From NCBI GenBank assembly GCA_018780365.1, contig JADMJR010000220.1:1-34627 (forward strand): 34,627 nt of DNA. The letters run 5' to 3'. Position 1 is the first letter of the stretch. Every line of letters starts with the position of its first letter. The notes beneath the pieces were generated by a model. The model saw nothing but the letters and a program-made list of their open reading frames with translations. It had not been told where the DNA came from and searched no databases. Made by a program: the position numbers and the translations under genes. Positions 30,417 to 34,627 of the stretch are shown here, in pieces. This stretch comes from Acidovorax sp. (GTDB lineage: Bacteria; Pseudomonadota; Gammaproteobacteria; Burkholderiales; Burkholderiaceae_C).

Positions 30417-31157
30417 ATGAAAGACGGCCCCCACATCGCGCGCATTGCCGCGCTCATCGGCGACAGTGCGCGCGCCGAAGTCCTCACCGCCCTCATGGCC
30501 GACCGCGCCCTCACGGCCACCGAGCTGGCCGACATCGCGGGCGTGACCAAACAGACCATCAGCGCCCACCTGGCCAAGCTGCTCGACGCCGGTTTGCTGG
30601 TGGTGGAAAACCAGGGCCGGCACCGCTACTTCCGGCTGGCGGACCAGGACGTGGCGCAGCTGCTGGAGTCGCTGATGAACGTGGCCTTCCGCGCCGGCGC
30701 TGTGCGCCTGCGCGCCAGCCCGCGCGAGCCCGCCCTGCGGCGCGCACGCGTGTGCTACGACCACCTGGCGGGCGAGGTGGGTGTGCAGCTGCACGAGGCG
30801 CTGCTGCGCCAGGGCTATCTGCAGCCCGCAGAAGAAGGCCTCGCTGTGACGGCGGCCGGGGCCGAATGGTTTGCCCACCAGGGCATCGATACGGCATTGG
30901 CCGCACGCCAGCGGCGCATGTTGTGCCGCCCCTGCCTGGACTGGAGCGAACGGCGCCACCACCTGGGCGGCGCCTTGGGCGCGGCATTGCTGCAGCGCCT
31001 GCTGGAGCGCGGCTGGGCCCGGCGCGACAAGGATTCGCGCGTGCTGCATTTCTCGGCCGAGGGCGAGCTGGCCCTGCGCGCCTGGCTGGCGCCTGCCGCT
31101 GGCGAGGCCGCCAGCAACGACGCCGCCCCACAGACAAAGGCGCAGGCTGGCCCATGA
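30417..31157 (+). CDS. ArsR-type winged-helix transcriptional regulator with C-terminal extension
   Basis: A 246-residue regulator. Residues about 8-75 form an ArsR/MarR-like winged helix, with [20 protein letters not shown] followed by [20 protein letters not shown] as helix-turn-helix and wing. The second half ([72 protein letters not shown]) is a conserved domain found with some ArsR proteins. The [16 protein letters not shown] segment has Cys and His that could bind metal. It overlaps YnfA as ATGA and is divergent from NIPSNAP/ABM, so it may control both sides through the operator at its start codon. Confidence 0.87.
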   Translation: MKDGPHIARIAALIGDSARAEVLTALMADRALTATELADIAGVTKQTISAHLAKLLDAGLLVVENQGRHRYFRLADQDVAQLLESLMNVAFRAGAVRLRASPREPALRRARVCYDHLAGEVGVQLHEALLRQGYLQPAEEGLAVTAAGAEWFAHQGIDTALAARQRRMLCRPCLDWSERRHHLGGALGAALLQRLLERGWARRDKDSRVLHFSAEGELALRAWLAPAAGEAASNDAAPQTKAQAGP

Positions 31158-31477
31158 AAACGCTGCTGCTTTTCGTGGCCACCGCCCTGGCCGAGATCGT
31201 GGGCTGCTACCTGCCCTGGCTGTGGCTGCGCCAGGGCAAACCGGTGTGGCTGCTGCTGCCTGCGGCCGTGAGCCTCGCGCTGTTTGCCTGGCTGCTCACG
31301 CTGCACGACACGGCGGGCGCAGGCCGCGTGTATGCGGCCTACGGCGGCGCTTACATCGGTGTGGCTTTGGCCTGGCTGTGGGCCGTGGACGGCATCCGGC
31401 CCACGCCGTGGGATGTGGCGGGGGTGCTGGTGGCACTGGCGGGCATGGCGATCATCATGCTGCAGCCAGGGGATTGA
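31154..31477 (+). CDS. ynfA: YnfA/UPF0060 small membrane protein
   Basis: A 107-residue inner-membrane protein with four helices, related to the small multidrug resistance transporters. It has [20 protein letters not shown] and [20 protein letters not shown] followed by [12 protein letters not shown], the family's diagnostic blocks. Its start overlaps the regulator stop as ATGA, so expression follows the regulator. An efflux role for a compound sensed by the regulator is reasonable but inferred. Confidence 0.93.
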   Translation: MKTLLLFVATALAEIVGCYLPWLWLRQGKPVWLLLPAAVSLALFAWLLTLHDTAGAGRVYAAYGGAYIGVALAWLWAVDGIRPTPWDVAGVLVALAGMAIIMLQPGD

Positions 31478-31480
31478 GTG

Positions 31481-31573
31481 CCCCCTGAGTCGCCTTCGGC
31501 GCCTTCCCCCGAGGGGGACGCACCCGGTGGCCCGGCAAAGCCGGTTCCACGGGTGCACTGGCCTGGGCCGCGT
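31481..31573 (+). repeat. Post-stop repeat, copy 2
   Basis: Begins CCCCCTGAGTCGCCTTCGGC 4 nt after the YnfA stop, continues CCTTCCCCCGAGGGGGACGC, then GGCCCGGCAAAGCCGGTTCC and ACGGGTGCACTGGCCTGGG. It aligns with the minus-strand reading of 5806-5895 with scattered substitutions. Same orientation relative to its gene. Confidence 0.75.
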
Positions 31574-31602
31574 CAGTCTCAAGGACTGCGGCGCCCAAAA
31601 CC

Positions 31603-33189
31603 TCAATTCACCTTGATGAGGCGCCAGTCGATGCGGTTGTCCGGCCGCTGCACCAGCTCCACATTTTTCTTCATGGCCCAGGCCAGCATCTGGTTGTGCA
31701 GGGGGATGTGGGCCACGGTGTCGTTCTGCAGCTGCAGGCCTTCCGTCAACAGGCGGTTGCGCACGGGCAGGTCGGTCTCGGTTTTCACGCGGTCCACGAC
31801 GTAGTCCATGCGCTCGTTGCTGTAGCGGCCCAGGTTGTAGTTGCCGTCGCCGCCCGTGGTTTTGGTGCGGGTGAGCGATTGCAGCGTGTACAGCGCGTCG
31901 AACGTGGGCACGCCCCAGCTCAGCATGGCGATGCTGGCCTCGTGGCGCTGGGCCATGGGGTAGTAGGTGACGGCGGGCAGTGTGCGCAGCTTGGCTTTCA
32001 CGCCGATGCGCGACCACATCGAAGTGATGGCCTGGCACAGCTCTTCGTCCTGCACGATGGCGTTGTTGCTGCAGGCAAAGTCCACCTCGAAGCCGTCCTT
32101 GTAGCCCGCCTGGGCCAGCAGGTCCTTGGCGGCGTTGGCGTCATAGGCCATACGCTTGTCCACGGATTCCGTCCAGCCATTGACCAGGGGCGACACCATG
32201 GCGCCGGTGGGTTTGGACATGCCGCGCATGGTCACGCGCTGCAGCGTGGCGCTGTCGATGGCCTGGTAGAGCGCCTTGCGCACGCGCAGGTCCTTGAGCG
32301 GGTTCTTGCCCTTGATGTTGCTGCCGGGCAGCTCGTCGCGGAACTGGTCCATGGCCAGGTAGACGGTGCGGTTCTCCACCATCTCCATGACCTTGAGGTT
32401 GGGATGCGCACGCAGGCGGGCCAGGTCCTGGATGCTGGTGTCACGCACCATGTCCACCTCGCCCGACAACAGCGCGGCAATGCGCGTGGCCTCGGATTTG
32501 ATGGGTGCGTAGGTGATCTCGGTCACATTGCCTTCGGCCTTGCCGGCATTCCACCAGTGGGGGTTCACGGCAAACACGATCTTCTGGTCGGGCACCCATT
32601 CCTTGAGCGTGAACGGCCCGGTGCCCATGGCGTTGCGGTGCGAGAAGGTCTCGTCCTTGGCCTTGATGTCCTTGGGCTCCACCGAGTTGTTTTTCTCGGC
32701 CCAGGCCTTGCTCATCACGCGCAGCTCGGTCAGCTGGTTGAGCAGCACCGGGTTGGGGTTCTTCAAGAAGATGTCGATGGTTTCGCCATCGACCTTGGCA
32801 ATGCGGTCCATGCCTTGCGTGTAGATGGCGTAGGTGGACGTCTTGCTCATCGCGCGCTGCAGCGAATACACCACGTCATCCGCCGTCATGGCCGAGCCGT
32901 CGCTGAACTTCACGCCCTGGCGCAGCTTGAAACGCATCTGCGTGGGGCCGACCTGCTGCCACGACGTGGCCAGCAGGGGCTCGACCTTGAGGGTGCGGCT
33001 GTTGAACATGACCAGCGACTCATACACCGCCGCATGGATGCCGTTGCCCAGGGCACTGTTTTGCGAATGGATGTCCATGGACTGGATGTCGCTGGAGCCG
33101 GCCCACTTGAACGGTTTTGCCGACAGGGTGGGTGCAACGGTTGCCAGGGCCAGGGTGGCGGCCGCGAGCAGGGAACGCTTGAATTGCAT
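31603..33189 (-). CDS. Peptide-type ABC transporter substrate-binding protein (SBP_bac_5)
   Basis: A 528-residue periplasmic receptor of the DppA/OppA class. The signal peptide ends near residue 24 (LSA|KP). The mature part has SSDIQSMDIHSQNSALGNGI, LATSWQQVGPTQMRFKLRQG, VKFSDGSAMTADDVVYSLQR (the class signature), NAMGTGPFTLKEWVPDQKI and a C-terminal RIDWRLIKVN. AAGGAAAC precedes ATG 33189. No permease or ATPase genes lie in the window downstream of it; the next genes are on the other strand, so it acts as a lone receptor or serves a transporter elsewhere. Ligand not deducible. Confidence 0.93.
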   Translation of the reverse strand: MQFKRSLLAAATLALATVAPTLSAKPFKWAGSSDIQSMDIHSQNSALGNGIHAAVYESLVMFNSRTLKVEPLLATSWQQVGPTQMRFKLRQGVKFSDGSAMTADDVVYSLQRAMSKTSTYAIYTQGMDRIAKVDGETIDIFLKNPNPVLLNQLTELRVMSKAWAEKNNSVEPKDIKAKDETFSHRNAMGTGPFTLKEWVPDQKIVFAVNPHWWNAGKAEGNVTEITYAPIKSEATRIAALLSGEVDMVRDTSIQDLARLRAHPNLKVMEMVENRTVYLAMDQFRDELPGSNIKGKNPLKDLRVRKALYQAIDSATLQRVTMRGMSKPTGAMVSPLVNGWTESVDKRMAYDANAAKDLLAQAGYKDGFEVDFACSNNAIVQDEELCQAITSMWSRIGVKAKLRTLPAVTYYPMAQRHEASIAMLSWGVPTFDALYTLQSLTRTKTTGGDGNYNLGRYSNERMDYVVDRVKTETDLPVRNRLLTEGLQLQNDTVAHIPLHNQMLAWAMKKNVELVQRPDNRIDWRLIKVN

Positions 33190-33564
33190 GACGTGGTTTC
33201 CTTCATGGAATAGGAGAACCGGCAATATGCCGCAGGATGGCCCGGGGCCCCAAGCCCCTGCAGCACCGGTGTGGTGCGCGGCAATCAGGGGCGTGTCACA
33301 GCCGATTGCGCAATCGCCGCGACTGCGATAGGAGCCGCCGAACCATGGGGCCTGGCACCACGGACTTTCGTCTTTTCACCCCCGTAGGGCCCCCCACGTC
33401 GAAAAAAAAGGGGGAACCCGCCGGTAAATTTTGCATTGTGAGAATCGATTGCAAAAACTGTGGGCACAGACAGCCCCGAGCAAGGAGAATCAGAGAGCAT
33501 CCGCGTTTGGCCCCGCTGCGACGCAGCCGGGGGCATCTACCTACTCTGTTTCGTGAGACAAGCC
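33190..33564. other. 375-nt divergent gap between the binding protein and icd
   Basis: Should hold promoters for both neighbours. Visible are an A-rich run (33400-33410), a 7-bp inverted repeat TTTTGCA-N14-TGCAAAA (33429-33456), AAGGAGA (33482) without a start codon at the right distance, and a CCCCG/CTGC hairpin near 33512-33535. Open frames crossing it are not protein-like. Confidence 0.5.
33429..33456. promoter_or_regulatory. Inverted repeat TTTTGCA-N14-TGCAAAA upstream of icd
   Basis: Perfect 7-bp arms about 110 nt ahead of the icd start, in the most AT-rich part of the gap. Size and spacing suit a dimeric regulator. No -10/-35 pair is convincing enough to place the promoter. Confidence 0.4.
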
Positions 33565-34627
33565 ATGACGACCCAGCAACCGACCATCATCTACACCCTG
33601 ACCGACGAGGCACCCCGTCTGGCCACGGCGTCCTTCCTGCCCATCATCCGCACGTTCGCGGCGCCTGCCGGCATCAACGTGACGGAGAGCGACATCTCCG
33701 TGGCCGCCCGCGTGCTGGGCGAGTTCCCCGAGTTCCTGAAGGAAGACCAGCGCGCTCCCAACACCCTGGCCGAGCTGGGCAAGAAAACACTGCAGGCCGA
33801 TGCCAACATCATCAAGCTGCCCAACATCAGCGCTTCGGTGTCCCAGCTCAAGGCGGCCATTGCCGAGCTGCAGGGCAAGGGCTACGCACTGCCCGACTAC
33901 CCGGACCAGCCCAAGGACGACAAGGAAAAGGACATCAAGGCCCGCTACGGCAAGTGCATCGGTTCGGCCGTGAACCCTGTGCTGCGCGAAGGCAACTCCG
34001 ACCGCCGCGCGCCCAAGGCCGTGAAGGAATACGCGCGCAAGAACCCGCACAGCATGGCCGAGTGGAGCCAGGCCTCGCGCTCGCATGTCTCGCACATGCA
34101 CGCCGGCGACTTCTACCACGGCGAAAAGTCCATCACGCTGGACCGCGCCCGTGAAGTCAAGATGGAGCTGATCACCAAGAGCGGCAAGACCATCGTCCTC
34201 AAGCCCAAGGTTGCGCTGCTGGACCGCGAGGTCATCGACAGCATGTTCATGAGCAAGAAGGCGCTGCTGGCCTTCTACGAAAAGGAAATCGAAGACGCGC
34301 GCAAGACCGGCGTGATGTTCTCGCTGCACGTGAAGGCCACGATGATGAAGGTCTCGCACCCCATCGTGTTCGGCCACTGCGTGCGGATCTTCTACAAGGA
34401 CGCTTTCGAGAAACACGCCAAGACCTTTGACGAGCTGGGCGTGAACGTGAACAACGGCATGGTGGACCTCTACACCAAGATCGAGACCCTGCCCCAGAGC
34501 CAGCGCGACGAGATCAAGCGCGACCTGCACGCCTGCCACGAGCACCGCCCCGAGCTGGCCATGGTCGATTCCGCCAAGGGCATCACCAACTTCCACTCGC
34601 CCAACGACATCATCGTGGACGCCTCCA
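33565..34627 (+). CDS. icd: NADP-dependent isocitrate dehydrogenase, monomeric type, 5' part
   Basis: TCA-cycle enzyme converting isocitrate to 2-oxoglutarate with NADPH formation, of the large single-chain type (about 740 residues). The first 354 codons are present; the gene runs off the right edge. The N-terminus [20 protein letters not shown] and the substrate loop [18 protein letters not shown] (near 133-150) are diagnostic, as are [18 protein letters not shown] and [13 protein letters not shown]. The ATG at 33565 has no obvious ribosome site (CGTGAGACAAGCC precedes it). Confidence 0.97.
   Translation, partial: MTTQQPTIIYTLTDEAPRLATASFLPIIRTFAAPAGINVTESDISVAARVLGEFPEFLKEDQRAPNTLAELGKKTLQADANIIKLPNISASVSQLKAAIAELQGKGYALPDYPDQPKDDKEKDIKARYGKCIGSAVNPVLREGNSDRRAPKAVKEYARKNPHSMAEWSQASRSHVSHMHAGDFYHGEKSITLDRAREVKMELITKSGKTIVLKPKVALLDREVIDSMFMSKKALLAFYEKEIEDARKTGVMFSLHVKATMMKVSHPIVFGHCVRIFYKDAFEKHAKTFDELGVNVNNGMVDLYTKIETLPQSQRDEIKRDLHACHEHRPELAMVDSAKGITNFHSPNDIIVDAS

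Overview
The window is GC-rich DNA of a betaproteobacterium, most likely a member of the Comamonadaceae close to Acidovorax. This rests on codon and GC character, gene content (monomeric NADP isocitrate dehydrogenase, many stand-alone periplasmic binding proteins, BCCT and NCS2 carriers) and the short intergenic repeat families. The assignment is inference; no rRNA or tRNA gene is visible.

Layout. Positions 1-6.9 kb hold metabolic and transport genes: a truncated acetoacetyl-CoA synthetase (minus), a BCCT osmolyte carrier, a small membrane protein, a UbiH/UbiM-type flavin hydroxylase and an LCMT-type methyltransferase (minus). Positions 7.0-15.0 kb form an accessory island. It has one full-length Rhs/YD-repeat protein with a signal peptide and a 99-residue variable tip, followed by an overlapping DUF4288 immunity candidate. 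Next come a displaced second cassette (Rhs core 3' end, a different toxin tip and its own immunity candidate) and two decayed Rhs fragments, with a small unrelated gene between them. Each extra copy is preceded by the same leader carrying a (T)TGATAGCTA element, so the locus looks like a recombining toxin-tip array.

Positions 15.1-23.5 kb return to housekeeping: a zinc-ribbon protein, an NCS2 permease, a succinyl-CoA:acetate CoA-transferase family protein, two paralogous tail-to-tail amino-acid-type binding proteins, a hotdog thioesterase, a PduO-type cobalamin adenosyltransferase and an EF-hand protein. The CoA-transferase and the first binding protein share an unusual 5' arrangement: an AGGGTTAACCCT palindrome, then a strong terminator-like hairpin with a T tract, then the start codon within about 18 nt. 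This suggests one operator-plus-attenuator control module used twice.

Positions 23.5-29.0 kb form a coherent unit. A GntR/FCD regulator, a polar-amino-acid-type binding protein, two permeases and an ATPase are read leftwards, and a D-2-hydroxyacid (D-lactate type) dehydrogenase is read rightwards. A GTATAC-centred palindrome lies in the shared promoter region. Positions 29.2-31.5 kb hold a DUF1801 protein, a coupled NIPSNAP/ABM monooxygenase-fold pair, and a divergent ArsR-type regulator coupled to a YnfA membrane protein. The window ends with a peptide-type binding protein (minus) and the 5' part of monomeric isocitrate dehydrogenase.
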